Source: Chondrus crispus
Taxonomy: Eukaryota > Rhodophyta > Florideophyceae > Gigartinales > Gigartinaceae
NCBI RefSeq assembly: GCF_000350225.1
Contig: NW_005178626.1
Coordinates: 126,410-190,409, forward strand
Length of the DNA: 64,000 nt
Reading direction: 5' to 3'
In this document: positions 1-10,426 of the stretch, one piece after another
Position numbering within the stretch: position 1 is the first letter of the stretch
How the letters are laid out: the number at the start of each line of letters is the position of its first letter
The notes under the pieces: generated by a model
Database searches by the model: none
Seen by the model: only the letters and a program-made list of their open reading frames with translations
What the model was told of the DNA's origin: nothing
Translations under genes and position numbers: made by a program

Positions 1-1406
1 AGTGCCAAATAGTGTGGTTGTTTCCTGCACTCGTCATCGGTACCTGAACCTGCCTACCTTCACCGCCCCTATCCCCTGCCTTCCTGAGTTACCGTCGCTC
101 TTACAACCGCGTGCTGGCGTGTCCACTCCCTGCTTGCCTATGTGTGTGGCGGGACGAGGACGCGACATGCGTGTAGAGGGCGCTCTGGGAGAGCGGTGGG
201 GTTGGTGGTGACGTTAGCGAACGCCGAGCTGAGAGGCGACGACATTCGCGTGAGATGACGTCGATGGTGTGGAATTCGGGGTGCTGTGCTCTCCTCGAGC
301 GCGCCCCCCAAAAAAAATGCCGTGACTGTGATGCGGTCTACTGCTACTGCAGTAGAACACCTGGATGTGGTACTGTAGTACCCGGCGAATATTGGGACCT
401 GCTTCAACGAGTCGGTCTCCCTAGTCGGCACCGGGATGTGGTGTTCCATCTTCCTCCGTACTTCCACTGTCGTCCGTGATCATCGCCATCAGCGCGGCGT
501 CACCCACCGAACGCGGGGAGGTCGGGAAGTGTCGCGACGAGAGGCGGAACGGGTCTCGGTGCTTGAGGGTACAGCTCAGATAGACGGGAGTTATCCCGAG
601 AGAAGGGCGCCGACGTTCTCCAGCGTTTCGTGCGCGTCGCCACTTCTCTTCTTCGGAACGTGAGAGCCGTTATCGCATCCGGGCTCCTCCGTTGTTGCCA
701 CCAACCTCTTCCAACTCTATAGGGCCAACACTGTCCTTGCCCTGCGCATCTGGCTGTGCGAGATCGTGGGTCGCATCTCTCCTGGGAGCGATACAGTAGC
801 GCATAACAGGAGACGCGGCGCGAGGGGTTTTGGGTGTGCTCGTGGTTGGGGGCGTCGGACTGGTGATGGTGAAGTCATGGGACGGGGGAAGTTGAGGGTG
901 AAATGTCGTGGTGCGCCTTGTTGCCGTGTACAGTACAGTATCTCATTCGACTGTACTGTACTCCCGAAATCATCATCTGAAAAATCACCCCAAATTTTGC
1001 TCCTGATAATCCAAAAAGTCGACAAAATATTCTCTTGATTTTTCTCAAAAGATCGCCAAACTTCGGGTCAGCATTGCTGGACAAATCGCCAAAAATGTTC
1101 CCGCAAAATTACCAAAAATTACCGAAATCCGCTGTCTGACCCGGCAGCACAATTACACCGATTGTTGACGGACTTCTGATTTTTCCCAAGTCGTTTCAAG
1201 CTGGACCTGGTACAGTAGGTGTATAGTACCGTATACGGTATGCTGTACCCTCTGATCACCTTTGTCAGTCTGGGTGCATTTGACGCCTTCTACCGAGGCG
1301 AGTTCCAGTTATTTTAACTGTACCTCTTCCGCGACTACCGCGAGTCGGTCTTGGGGCTACTCTTGTGAGTTGTATTGGACGCGTGGGACTCACATTGCGG
1401 CCAAGA
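1..1406. other. Downstream flank of element 1 pol; no gene recognised
   Basis: No convincing gene is visible. The open frames here are short, overlap on both strands and have no recognisable domains. The stretch follows the stop of the minus-strand Ty3 pol, so it is probably the 3' untranslated part of that element, possibly with its unrecognised 3' LTR beyond the window edge. It holds several TACTGTA/TACAGTA-type palindromes: GGTACTGTAGTACC near 369-382, an inverted pair near 927-965, and a cluster near 1208-1250. An AT-rich patch at about 965-1140 repeats short motifs such as ATTACCAAA. I looked for a copy of the 8591-9096 LTR here and could not see one. Confidence 0.4.
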
Positions 1407-4400
1407 TCAGCCGTCAATCGCCTCACCTATATTAGGTGGTAAGGGTTCCTTTCTTCGTCTGTAGTACCTGACGAGCATATTGCGCGGCAAATCGCGCGTC
1501 GGCTGCCAGGTGTCATCCCTCGGTAAGTACCCATACCACCGAACTCGGTGTATCAGCTCGCCGCTGCTGGTGAGTCCATGATCAACGATCTTCTCGACGA
1601 CGTATTCCCGGGGGTAATACCCGTCTTGTCCGCTCGGTGGCGAATCTTCGAGATCGTCGGTGACGGTTGACTCTGGACTAGCGAACCTAACCTTGCGGTT
1701 GTTCCCCGACTTGTATCGACAGCGTTGCGGCGTAGAGGTTTCAGCTTGTGTAGTCGTAATAATCCCCGATTGGGGTGTCCCTTGCTCACGCAAACGAGGA
1801 CTTCGCCTAAAATGGCGTAGAGTCTCCTCCCCCCGGTCAAGATCGAACGGAGTATCAGAGTGAGACTGCACCGATTTACTTGGTTCGGTGCTACCCTGCG
1901 GCGATTCATGCCGAGTTTGCGACCGTGTTACCGGCCTGCGAGCTCCCTGCTCGAGGTCCGTATCGCTGTGTTTAGCGTCGGAATCATCAAATATTTGATG
2001 ACGGTCTTGCGCGGTCGGGCTGCCTTCGTCTTCTTGGTAGCTCGACGCGCTGCTATTGGGAGTTGACTCCTGTCCTTCCGGGACACAAGGGTGTTCTGCG
2101 GTTGGAGTAAGGGGTCTCCTTACCCAAATACGCGAATTACTTCGCGGGTTTTCGTCGGTGGCCGACGTAGTTAGTTCAGCTAAACCGCGAGCGGCCGCTG
2201 TGTTAGTAGCGCTTATCCGCGAGGATTGCGCCTTAATAAACTGGGGACTACCCGAGTTTATCACCACTTTCGGAGCGAGCGTGACTCTGTCTCTCGACAA
2301 TCTTTCTCGAAATCCATCCTCCTTTTGTACGACTACGGTGTCCGGATTTACTTCTGCGACATCGTACGGACCTTCAGCGACCGGTGATAGTTTGTGTTTA
2401 GGTTCCACCTTGGGGTTGGTGTACTCCTTCCGCACGAAGACGCGGTCACCGATTCGGATGTTTTCCGTGTATGGACGTAACCTCTTGTCGAAATCTCGCT
2501 TATACTTGGCTTGTCGGCTCGCCATTTTCTCCTTGGCGGTTGACATCAGGGCTGCGAGCCATTTCTTCCACTTGATCATGTGGTGTTTGACGGACACAGT
2601 GTCCGAGATCTCCGGTTCTTCTTGGAGTGACAGTGCCGGAGGTCTGCGAGATAGAACTACCTCGAATGGCGCAAGTCCTGTTGACGAGTGGGACTGGGTG
2701 TTATAGGCATACGTTAGTGCGTCGGTGAACAAATCCCAGTTGTTGGGGTGATCTGCGACGTAGTGTCGCAGAGCAGCGAGTATGGTGCGGTTGAATCTCT
2801 CGACTTGACCATTACATTGTGGATGGTAGGTCGTTGTAAAGAGGTTTTTAACCCCCAGTATCCGGCAAACGTCTTGAAAGAAGCTTGCCGTGAATTGACT
2901 CCCGTTGTCGGAGAGTAGGTACGCCGGGGGTCCGTAGACGAGAACCCAGTGGCGTACGAATTCGCGTGCTATTGACGCGGCGGTGATCCTTCGCAGGGGC
3001 ACTGTACGAACTAGCTTCGAGAAGCGGTCCGTTATTACAAGTAGGAACTTGTGTCCACGAGCTGTCCTGATCAGATCGCCCAGTATATCGATACTGACGA
3101 ACTCCAACGGCGATTTAGCTGGGAATAAATGCATTCGCTTCACATTCTTCCTCAGGGTAACCCTGTTCTTCGCACACGTGGTGCAGTTCTTAACTGTTCC
3201 GTATGCCTCAATCGCCATGGAGGGCCAATAGAAATCCCGCCGAAGCGAGTGATATAGCTTCCTGCCTCCAAGATGTCGGGACAACTTCGCATAATGGTGA
3301 ATATGCAAGATCCGTGGTCGTAGTTCTTCCGGCACCACGATTTGTGGAAACGATTCCACTGTGCGGGTCAGATACCCGTTGTTGTCATCAGCAAACGGGA
3401 CCTCCTCCCCCCGGTCAAGCCTCGCGCGTATGACTTGACAGAACTTGTCACGATCTTGCGCGCGAACCAGTTCGTCTGTTGTGATCAGGACGAGGAGTTC
3501 GCTGTCATCCCGCTCGCTTTGCAAGAGCGCGGCGTCGTACTCTGCGAAATCATGCGATATGAAATCCGGTTCTTCTGGCTCTTCTGCGAGGAAACACGGA
3601 ATCTCGTCGTCGATATCTGATGTGGTCTCGCCGCTTGTCTGAAGTCGTGACAGGGCGTCAGCCTGGGTGTTGCAGATACCCTTTTTGTATCGCACGTCAA
3701 AGTCGAACTCACTGAGGCGTAACCTCCAGCGTGTGAGTCGGCCTGATGGCTCCGTAATCGTTAGCAGCCACCGGAGTGAGGCTTGATCGCTGAACACAGT
3801 AAAGCGTTCTGACATCAGGTATGGCCTGAGTGTAGTTAGCGCCCAGACGACAGCGAGGCATTCTTTCTCAGGCGTTGAGTAGTTCTTTTCGGAGTCCTTC
3901 AAGGACCTTGACCAAAAGCCGATCGGACGTCGTTCGCCTTCCTTCGCGGTTTGGAAAAGCGCACATCCGACCTGATAGTCGCTTGCATCTGTGTCGATGG
4001 TGTACGGTAGTTCGGCCTTAGGTAACGCCAGGACGGGTGGCGACGTGATCGCTTCGATAAGCGTACGGAAGGCTTGGTCTTCTTTCTCTCCGAGTGGCTC
4101 GAGTTTGACTGGCTGTCCTTTCCGTAGTAATGCGTTCAACGGCGCCGCTATATGCGAATAGCGCGGAACGAAGCGGCGGTAAACATTACACAAACCGAGA
4201 AACGCGCGTAACTCCGATTGAGTGCGCGGGTGTTTCGCCATCGTTAGGGCGCGCGTCGATGTCTCGTCGACCTCCAAGGTACCCGGACGTATCACATGGC
4301 CGAGGTACTTCACTGTATCGGTGAACCAATCACATTTCGCTAGTTTGAGCGTAATTCCCGCTCGCATCAGCGTGTCCAGGATAGCTTCCACCGCCGTGAA

Positions 4401-6167
4401 GTGCGACTCGAAATCCTTCGAGAAGACGATTACATCGTCCAGGTAGACAAGACAACTCCTCCACTTGAACGGAGAGAGGAGAATGTCCAACGTCCTCTGG
4501 AATGTTGCGGGCGCATTACTTAGCCCGAAGGGCATACGTCGGAACCGATAGAGTCCCGAATGCGTCACGAACGCGGTCTTGTCCCGGTCCTGCTTCCGTA
4601 CGGGTATTTGCCAATAACCCGAGTTACAATCCAGTGTTGTGAACACTGTGGCATCTCCGAGTGAGTCTATGCACTCGTCCATCCGTGGCAAGGGATAGGA
4701 GTCCCGTATTGATACCGCGTTCACCCTGCGGTAATCAACGCAGAACCTCAGACTTCCGTCTGGTTTGGGCACCAACAAGACTGGTGAAGCCCAGGCTGAT
4801 TGAGCTGGCTCGATAACGCCTTGCTTGAGCATGCGCTCAACTTCTTCGCTTTCGGCCTGCCGTTGCCTGGGTCCAGCCCGGTATGGCGGCTGTGCGATCG
4901 GCTTCGTGCCGGGTTGCAACTCGATGGAATGCTCGGTTGTCGAGATCTCACCGAGTGAACCATCCCACATCGCAGAATGCCTGCGTAACATTTCACGCAG
5001 TTTGGCGCGGTGTTTCGCCTCTACGTGCGTCAGGTCAAGGTCGTCGACGGTATTTTTCTTCTCCGAGTCGGCGGCCTTGCCTGGAATCTCCGAGCGAGCA
5101 GAGTCTTCTGTCTCCACCGAAGTGGAGTTTTTCGATGAATTTTCTTCGCATGCCATGAGGCATTCGCCAATGTTGGCGTGATCTTCGCGTACTGTAGGCG
5201 TTTTCTTCACCCCCAGAAGGTCAGCCAGCATGATCCGCGTAGGATACACTGCTGTTGGGTGTGGTAACAAAGTTCCAATGACTTGATTCTTGACGAGAGT
5301 CTTCGGACGTTTGTTGAAGTTCGCCACAAGTATGCGAAATGGCAGGCCTGGAGAGACCTGAACGACACCGTTGGTGGGAGCAACTAAGTGGGTTGCGTAC
5401 AGCGCGTCACTCGGCTGTACGACCATCATTCCGTGTCGGCGAGAAGTAGCCGTGACCCACGTTGGTGACTCGGGCGGCAGTTCGATTCTCTGCGCCACGC
5501 GTATTTTGGGCGACGTTCGACCCTTGTCGAACCCGTACTCCTGCCCCGGCGGCAGCGGTGCGAGCTTAGGACTCCGCCTAAGCGGTAGGCGTGTGATCGG
5601 TACTGTAGTACCGTCATCCATGAGGATGGCCTTCTGACGAGGGAATATCGCCTCGACGAAGCGGTCACAGAAATCACATCCCAAGATCATGGGTGCGGCA
5701 AGCGTGTCACAAACGATGAACAGGAGCTTAACAATCCTGCGACCCAGGCGTACGACTAACTTGGTCGTCCCTGCCATTTTGATCGGATTGTCGTTTGCAT
5801 CCGCTACGTTCGGTAGTTGCGTACCGGTTTCGATCTCAGTGTCTGGCGTCAGCGCGCTCTTCCGGATGAAGTTCGGGCCGGCGCCAGTGTCGACGACACT
5901 GAGAATCTTTTGCAGCAGGTCTTGCTGGGGGCCAATATCACAATAAACCTTGTAATTGCGCTTCTTCATGACGAAGACCTTGTCAGGTACTGTAGTCCTG
6001 ATTAGGCGCCATGGCCGTCGCAAAGCCGTCCGATTTTCGATATCGGGGCTGCGTTGGCCCTCCTTTGTTTCAAGGAGTTTCTTGAGGGGGTGGGAGCGGG
6101 ACTGTAGCCCAGCCGATCCCTCAAGCGGTGAGGGTCTCGACTCCCTCTGCGGGGCTCCCCCTGTTAG
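1407..6167 (-). CDS. Ty3 chromovirus Pol polyprotein (PR-RT-RH-IN-chromodomain), element 1
   Basis: This is the polyprotein that copies and integrates the retrotransposon. The domain order is retropepsin (active site DTGAG about 45 residues into the part opened by a TTG at 6023), reverse transcriptase with YLDD in VYLDDVIVFS, RNase H (TDASDYQVG), integrase and chromodomain. The integrase has an HHCC finger with H..H..C..C and a DDE core around SIDILG and LSDNGSQF. The chromodomain is at the C-terminus (REYVVEKIVDHG, RWYGY..DDTW) and makes this a chromovirus. The order PR-RT-RH-IN is Ty3/gypsy, not copia. The frame has no stop from the end of gag to 1407. The first ATG in frame is at 5969, but the frame is already open at 6167 and is -1 relative to gag, so a Gag-Pol fusion by frameshifting is likelier than independent initiation. 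All catalytic motifs look intact, so the copy could be functional if both LTRs are present. Confidence 0.9.
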   Translation of the reverse strand, partial: LTGGAPQRESRPSPLEGSAGLQSRSHPLKKLLETKEGQRSPDIENRTALRRPWRLIRTTVPDKVFVMKKRNYKVYCDIGPQQDLLQKILSVVDTGAGPNFIRKSALTPDTEIETGTQLPNVADANDNPIKMAGTTKLVVRLGRRIVKLLFIVCDTLAAPMILGCDFCDRFVEAIFPRQKAILMDDGTTVPITRLPLRRSPKLAPLPPGQEYGFDKGRTSPKIRVAQRIELPPESPTWVTATSRRHGMMVVQPSDALYATHLVAPTNGVVQVSPGLPFRILVANFNKRPKTLVKNQVIGTLLPHPTAVYPTRIMLADLLGVKKTPTVREDHANIGECLMACEENSSKNSTSVETEDSARSEIPGKAADSEKKNTVDDLDLTHVEAKHRAKLREMLRRHSAMWDGSLGEISTTEHSIELQPGTKPIAQPPYRAGPRQRQAESEEVERMLKQGVIEPAQSAWASPVLLVPKPDGSLRFCVDYRRVNAVSIRDSYPLPRMDECIDSLGDATVFTTLDCNSGYWQIPVRKQDRDKTAFVTHSGLYRFRRMPFGLSNAPATFQRTLDILLSPFKWRSCLVYLDDVIVFSKDFESHFTAVEAILDTLMRAGITLKLAKCDWFTDTVKYLGHVIRPGTLEVDETSTRALTMAKHPRTQSELRAFLGLCNVYRRFVPRYSHIAAPLNALLRKGQPVKLEPLGEKEDQAFRTLIEAITSPPVLALPKAELPYTIDTDASDYQVGCALFQTAKEGERRPIGFWSRSLKDSEKNYSTPEKECLAVVWALTTLRPYLMSERFTVFSDQASLRWLLTITEPSGRLTRWRLRLSEFDFDVRYKKGICNTQADALSRLQTSGETTSDIDDEIPCFLAEEPEEPDFISHDFAEYDAALLQSERDDSELLVLITTDELVRAQDRDKFCQVIRARLDRGEEVPFADDNNGYLTRTVESFPQIVVPEELRPRILHIHHYAKLSRHLGGRKLYHSLRRDFYWPSMAIEAYGTVKNCTTCAKNRVTLRKNVKRMHLFPAKSPLEFVSIDILGDLIRTARGHKFLLVITDRFSKLVRTVPLRRITAASIAREFVRHWVLVYGPPAYLLSDNGSQFTASFFQDVCRILGVKNLFTTTYHPQCNGQVERFNRTILAALRHYVADHPNNWDLFTDALTYAYNTQSHSSTGLAPFEVVLSRRPPALSLQEEPEISDTVSVKHHMIKWKKWLAALMSTAKEKMASRQAKYKRDFDKRLRPYTENIRIGDRVFVRKEYTNPKVEPKHKLSPVAEGPYDVAEVNPDTVVVQKEDGFRERLSRDRVTLAPKVVINSGSPQFIKAQSSRISATNTAAARGLAELTTSATDENPRSNSRIWVRRPLTPTAEHPCVPEGQESTPNSSASSYQEDEGSPTAQDRHQIFDDSDAKHSDTDLEQGARRPVTRSQTRHESPQGSTEPSKSVQSHSDTPFDLDRGEETLRHFRRSPRLREQGTPQSGIITTTQAETSTPQRCRYKSGNNRKVRFASPESTVTDDLEDSPPSGQDGYYPREYVVEKIVDHGLTSSGELIHRVRWYGYLPRDDTWQPTRDLPRNMLVRYYRRRKEPLPPNIGEAIDG

Positions 6168-8422
6168 TTTCCCGAGCGATTCGGAGATTTCGCTCGCTGC
6201 AGAACGGCCGGGTGTCGCTCATCGGACTTCCTGGTTTCCGCTTGTCTCGCGCCACCTCGGTGGGGTGCGGTTTCGGGCATTTGTTTCCCGTCGTCAGAGA
6301 ATTGTGCTCGCGCGCGGTGAAAGCTCGCTGCGGGCACTCTTCCCTGTTCCTCAGCCGTAAGGGCTGTAAAATTCCTTACCACTTGCCACTGATCCTTCAA
6401 CGCGAGCTTGCACTCGGGAGAAATGTGGTCATTCTTCACATAGAAAATGTGGCAGATAATACGGGCCTCCGGGCCCGGTGATGTCGGACTTGAGCGGTCA
6501 TGCGGAACTACCCATCCGCGACGGCTTCGATTGGGAGTTCTGTCGAAGTTCATCCGTTGGGGCTTGACGATGTTACCGTCCATGGACGTGGCGTGCGACC
6601 GGGGCGTGAAGTACATCGCCGGGTCGCTCTCCGTGTCTATCATCGAGGTTGGCCTGGTAGACGGGAGTTCGCTCGTGTCATCCGAGATCAGTTCGGCTAT
6701 ACGAGCCGCATTTGTATAACCCAATAGGTGTACATTTTCCAAACCTTCATGACGGTGATTAAATCCCAGGACCTCGTCGGAAGTGTCGGAACGGTCGGCA
6801 TATAATGCCGGTCTTGTACGCTGCTTAGCCAGCGGATGGCTCATTTTTCTCGGTATCCCGGTCTTCGCCGTGTCCGATCGCTTCGGGGTTTGGACGCCCG
6901 CACGCGCGCGGTGCGTCTTACCTTCGGCACTGGCGAATTGTACCAGTTCGAGGTAGGTAACCCGAGAGTTCCCCTCGCGATATCGGGACACCAAAGACTT
7001 GGTGGCGGCGATGAGTCCGTCGACGAATATGGTCTTCTTCTCGTCCATTGAATGGACGTTGCCACAGCGGATGGCTGCCTTATTCAGTCGAGCACTGTAC
7101 TCCTCTTCCGTTTCGGAAGTCCCTTGACGGATGCTGGTGAGACGTACAGTAGCCTCGCGAATTGCGTCATGTGTCGCGTATGAACGCAACAGGTAGTGGA
7201 CGGCTTCGGGCCAGCAAGTCACACCACCTTCATCCGCGCTAGATGAATTGTTGACAGCGGCGTAATGATCCGCCGCTGTCCCATCGAGAAAATACTCGAG
7301 AGCGCAGTAAGCTTGCGCTTCGCTCATTCCTTGAGCGTCGCACTCGTTTGCATAACGACGTAAGAAGTCGAAAACGAGAATGGGGTCTTGTCCGTCGAAA
7401 GTATGACGTCTTAAAATTACCATCATTCTTTTGACTTGATGACGCAACTGTCCAAGGTCGCGTGATCTGGACCGACGTTTCAGGCGGTAGTACCTGTAGT
7501 CCAATACCTCCTTATATTTGGCGTCGGTTGCCGTCAGCGACTTGAGACGATCAAAGCGGTCGCCCTTTGGTCGGAACGTTCCTCCACGATTTGGAGCGTA
7601 TCGGTATAGATGCCCTGTGTCGTCGTCCTCACTGGACGTCTCGCCTGAAGAATGGCGGCGTCTTCGATCCAGCGAAGAATCGCTGTCACTGTGATCTCGG
7701 CGATCGCGGCGTTTTCTCGAAGTCTTCAAGTGTGAGGCGCGACGATGGTGGTCACGATCTTCTCGCTCTCCGCGCTGAGCGCGTTCCAAGCGTTTCAAAC
7801 GAGCGACGAGCTCGGAAATTTTCGAAAATGATCCTTCTTCGAGATCTTCATCGAGGTTCCTCTCAACCGGAGGAAGGGGCTCCGGGGCCTCTCTCTGCCT
7901 CATGGCAGGTCTTGGTTCAGCCAGCGAGGGCTGTTCTCGGATCACCGCGCATTCCATGAGCGCGTTCACATCCCTTCGGAGGGTCTGTAAATCTGTGATT
8001 ACAGTATCCAGCTGACTTGTGCGGACGGCGAAGGTCCGGATCTCCTCGCGTAGCGAGTCGACTGACGCACGCAAAGTGCGATTAAGCTCTCGGTCACGAG
8101 CTTGATCTTCCGCAACACAAATGTTGCGTACTGCCTGAGCACAAATGGGCTCGTCATCCACTGTATTGGTGGGAATAAATACGGCGGGACCCGGTTGACC
8201 GGTCGGGTCCGATGTCGCAGGGGGTTCAGGCATTGCCTGTGGTTGTTCCGGTTGAACAGGAGCCGGAATGTCCTGGGCTGCGTTGGTCGCAGCTGACCCC
8301 AAGTCTCTTGATCTTGCGGGGAACGAGGACGCTCGTTTACGGGCGATTTGGCTGGCGGTTTCGCGTGTGGTCACGCGTCGCTGAGTCCGAGGCGTGTAGT
8401 TCGTACCTCGTCGCGTCGCCAT
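6164..8422 (-). CDS. Gag of Ty3 chromovirus element 1
   Basis: This is the capsid/nucleocapsid precursor, 752 residues from an ATG at 8422. The N-terminal third is low in complexity and contains a predicted coiled-coil stretch (about 105-165). A basic, serine/arginine-rich linker follows (about 200-275). The capsid-like region (about 330-490) contains HTFDGQDPILVFDFL and the usual helical pattern of Ty3 Gag. Near the C-terminus, CHIFYVKNDHISPEC resembles a CCHC zinc knuckle, but the second Cys is Phe and there is an extra residue, so it may not bind zinc normally. The last codons are TCG GGA AAC TAA, which place a slippery heptamer immediately before the stop. Pol follows in the -1 frame. A primer binding site and LTR lie directly upstream (to the right), as expected for a first ORF. 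Confidence 0.85.
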   Translation of the reverse strand: MATRRGTNYTPRTQRRVTTRETASQIARKRASSFPARSRDLGSAATNAAQDIPAPVQPEQPQAMPEPPATSDPTGQPGPAVFIPTNTVDDEPICAQAVRNICVAEDQARDRELNRTLRASVDSLREEIRTFAVRTSQLDTVITDLQTLRRDVNALMECAVIREQPSLAEPRPAMRQREAPEPLPPVERNLDEDLEEGSFSKISELVARLKRLERAQRGEREDRDHHRRASHLKTSRKRRDRRDHSDSDSSLDRRRRHSSGETSSEDDDTGHLYRYAPNRGGTFRPKGDRFDRLKSLTATDAKYKEVLDYRYYRLKRRSRSRDLGQLRHQVKRMMVILRRHTFDGQDPILVFDFLRRYANECDAQGMSEAQAYCALEYFLDGTAADHYAAVNNSSSADEGGVTCWPEAVHYLLRSYATHDAIREATVRLTSIRQGTSETEEEYSARLNKAAIRCGNVHSMDEKKTIFVDGLIAATKSLVSRYREGNSRVTYLELVQFASAEGKTHRARAGVQTPKRSDTAKTGIPRKMSHPLAKQRTRPALYADRSDTSDEVLGFNHRHEGLENVHLLGYTNAARIAELISDDTSELPSTRPTSMIDTESDPAMYFTPRSHATSMDGNIVKPQRMNFDRTPNRSRRGWVVPHDRSSPTSPGPEARIICHIFYVKNDHISPECKLALKDQWQVVRNFTALTAEEQGRVPAASFHRARAQFSDDGKQMPETAPHRGGARQAETRKSDERHPAVLQRAKSPNRSGN
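6167..6173 (-). promoter_or_regulatory. Probable -1 ribosomal frameshift site (GGGAAAC), element 1
   Basis: On the minus strand the gag codons TCG GGA AAC TAA give the heptamer G GGA AAC in the correct X XXY YYZ register. Moving back one base gives GGG AAA CTA ACA, which is exactly the open pol frame. Six bases (TAACAG) separate it from a G-rich/C-rich segment that can form GGGG-GAG-CCCC. A GAGGG/CCCTC stem lies further down, and a distant GGGCT could pair with AGCCC as a pseudoknot. GGGAAAC is a known functional slippery sequence in retroviruses; its use here is inferred. Confidence 0.75.
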
Positions 8423-8571
8423 CCCGTAGGCGTATCTTCTCGTCCAGTCGGCGGTCTTGAAACTTGAAAGCGTCGCTCGGCGGCGCTCGTATCGTTGTGG
8501 GGGTAGTGTCGAAACACTGTAGAGTAGCTTAGAAAGAAAAGGAAAGGGAAAATGAAAAGAGAATCTGGCCT

Positions 8572-8588
8572 TCTAGGTCGGGAGACCA
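8572..8588 (-). promoter_or_regulatory. Primer binding site, element 1
   Basis: Read on the minus strand this is TGGTCTCCCGACCTAGA, two bases after the CTACA end of the LTR. It begins with TGG, as a site complementary to a tRNA CCA end should. The same string follows the 5' LTR of element 2 at 25585, so both elements appear to use the same, unidentified tRNA primer. The untranslated leader runs from here to the gag ATG at 8422. Confidence 0.7.
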
Positions 8589-8590
8589 GA

Positions 8591-9096
8591 TGTAGTGCCA
8601 CGCCACGCGCACGCGCAAAAGGAGAAACAAAGAACGCACGCGCAGCGCACTAGTGGTAGCGGTAGAGTAGTTCGCCGGGGAACGCTCGTGAGAGGCGGGC
8701 CCGGGCGGCCTAAAGGGGTTTGACTGTATAGGATAATGACAACTGAGGGAGTAACTCTAGTCTTGGCAACTAGAGTAAACCCGAGGGTAGTACTACTAGG
8801 AGGGAGTTAGACGTCAGGGCCCAAAGTTGCCTTCACTCTCGGGAGGTTGGTCCGGGAATGGTAGACTAAGTACTAGTGTGACGGCCGGCGACGGCCGTTA
8901 CACGTGTGCAACCTGGACTACAGTAACTGGATCACTAGATCCAAAGGGACAAAACTAGATCCTCTAGGCCCACGCTTAGTGCTTACTGTCTAGTACTGTA
9001 AGAGTACCTGGTACAGTACCGCACGGCGGGTTAGCGTAACTAGGTTACGTAGTACACGGGTATATACCCGAAAGAGTAGGGTGCCATTGCACTACA
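8591..9096 (-). repeat. 5' LTR of element 1 (506 bp)
   Basis: The LTR is bounded on the minus strand by TGTAGTGC at the outer end and GCACTACA at the inner end, an 8-bp terminal inverted repeat. The primer binding site follows two bases downstream. It contains many small palindromes, for example GGGTATATACCC, GTAACTAGGTTAC and an ACTCTAGT/ACTAGAGT hairpin, as well as TACTGTA/TACAGTA motifs near 8993-9016. The inner boundary is well supported by the primer site. The outer boundary rests on the inverted repeat alone, because the partner LTR was not found. Confidence 0.65.
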
Positions 9097-9249
9097 ATTG
9101 TGGGGCGTGTAAGATGTGTGGTATGTTTCCACGTGGGTATCCTCACCGGTGGGCATGAGCACCGCTGCGACTGCGCTGTTATGGGTATCATCAAACTCCA
9201 CTCGTCGCTGTGGTGCGATGCCTCGAGTGCGCTTTTGCATGGGGCAGGG

Positions 9250-9768
9250 GTGGGGGCAGACTTCTAGCTGCTTTGTGAGGTTGGTGAATGGCGCGGGTGT
9301 GAGCGGCTTTGTGAGGATGTATGCGAGCATGTTTTTGGTGGGGACATGCCTGATGTTGATCGCTTTTTGTCTCGTTTGGTGTGCGAGATAGTGGTGGCGG
9401 AGATCTATGAACTTTCGGCGTTTCGTGGGGCCATTGTTTTTGGCTACAAGTATGGCCGATTGGTTGTCGATATGGAAGGGTGTTGATCTTGTGGGGAGCA
9501 TAATAATGTCTCTGAGGAGTCTTCGTATCCATGTCGTCTGTTGAGCTGCTGCTGTGGCAGCTATGTATTCAACCTCACGTGCTGATAGGGCTGTGATTGT
9601 TTGCTTCATTGATCCCCAGCATATTGGCGTTTCGTTGTCTAGATGTACTGTTACAGATATTGATTTCCTGTTGGTGACATCTGCTGCTAAATCGGCGTCG
9701 CTGTACGTTTCAAGGAGGTTGGGGAGAGCTGTTGTGGCAGCGTTGTGCTTGCCGGCTTTGTAGAGCAA
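9250..9768 (-). pseudogene. copia-1 RNase H fragment
   Basis: This is the last domain of the copia polyprotein, which degrades RNA in RNA-DNA hybrids. It shows the copia signatures in order: SDADLAADVTNRKSISV, LSAREVEYIA, FHIDNQSAILVAKN, KFIDLRHHYLAHQTR and PTKNMLAYILTKPL, each close to the family consensus (the usual AD before the final block is degraded). The frame continues to 9040 past the domain end, where it runs into the putative LTR. It is separated from the RT fragment to the right by a frame break. Confidence 0.75.
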
Positions 9769-9968
9769 TCCATGGTACTGTGTGTGTTTGAGGTATCAAA
9801 TTTGCCTTCTGAGGGCGTTCCAGTGCCGGGTGGAGGGGCTTCCAGCTGTGACTGATAGGCTGTTTGCCACGAAGTATATATCCGGTCGGGTGGAATCTAC
9901 GATGTATCTTATGTCTCCTAGCGGCTGCTGATATATTTTTGTGATTTTCGGCATTGGTTTGTCGTTCT

Positions 9969-10421
9969 CTATGGGACCGTGGAGGGCCGAATTGCTGTTT
10001 TATGGCGTGGGTTTGTTGTTGCACATGTCCATTTCTGCCTTTTGATTACGTACTGTATGGCGTTAGGTTGCGATGAATGGATTGATCCGTCTGGGAATTT
10101 TTTGATGGTCCATCCCAGAAGTTGTGCAAGTTCAACAAGTTGTTTGATGTTGTATGCTGTGGTGAGGATGGCTGCAAAATGTTTTTGAAGCTGCTTGGAC
10201 GTGCTGATGACCATGAAGTCGTCCATGCTCACGGATATTATGATTATGTGGTGGGGTATGCGTCCGTGAAACAAGCACATGTCTGCTTCGGATTGGTTGA
10301 ATTTGCGCTTTTGTAGGAGCTTGAAAACCGCACTGAGGTATGTCTGTCCTGCTCCTAGGGTGCCGCAGATATTTTTGTTGAGATTTCCCACTTTGCGTTG
10401 ATGTTTGAATGACCCGTCAAA
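9969..10421 (-). pseudogene. copia-1 reverse transcriptase, C-terminal fragment
   Basis: This is the palm and thumb part of copia RT. It contains LNKNICGTLGAGQTYLSAV, a degenerate match to the LYGLKQAGRxW block, and VSMDDFMVIS at the catalytic site. The usual YVDD is SMDD, so the first catalytic aspartate pair is kept but the preceding residue is changed. The fragment ends exactly at the 5-bp target duplication of the LTR insertion. The other half of RT resumes at 11135. Confidence 0.75.
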
Positions 10422-10426
10422 CCTCG

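Noticed and set aside
1-1406. 3' LTR of element 1
   Set aside because: Expected here, but no stretch matches the 506-bp LTR at 8591-9096 beyond short shared motifs such as ACCTGGTACAGTA; it may lie outside the window or be rearranged.
2056-2706. 216-residue plus-strand ORF
   Set aside because: It lies opposite the intact, domain-rich pol of element 1 and has no features of its own; a shadow of that gene.
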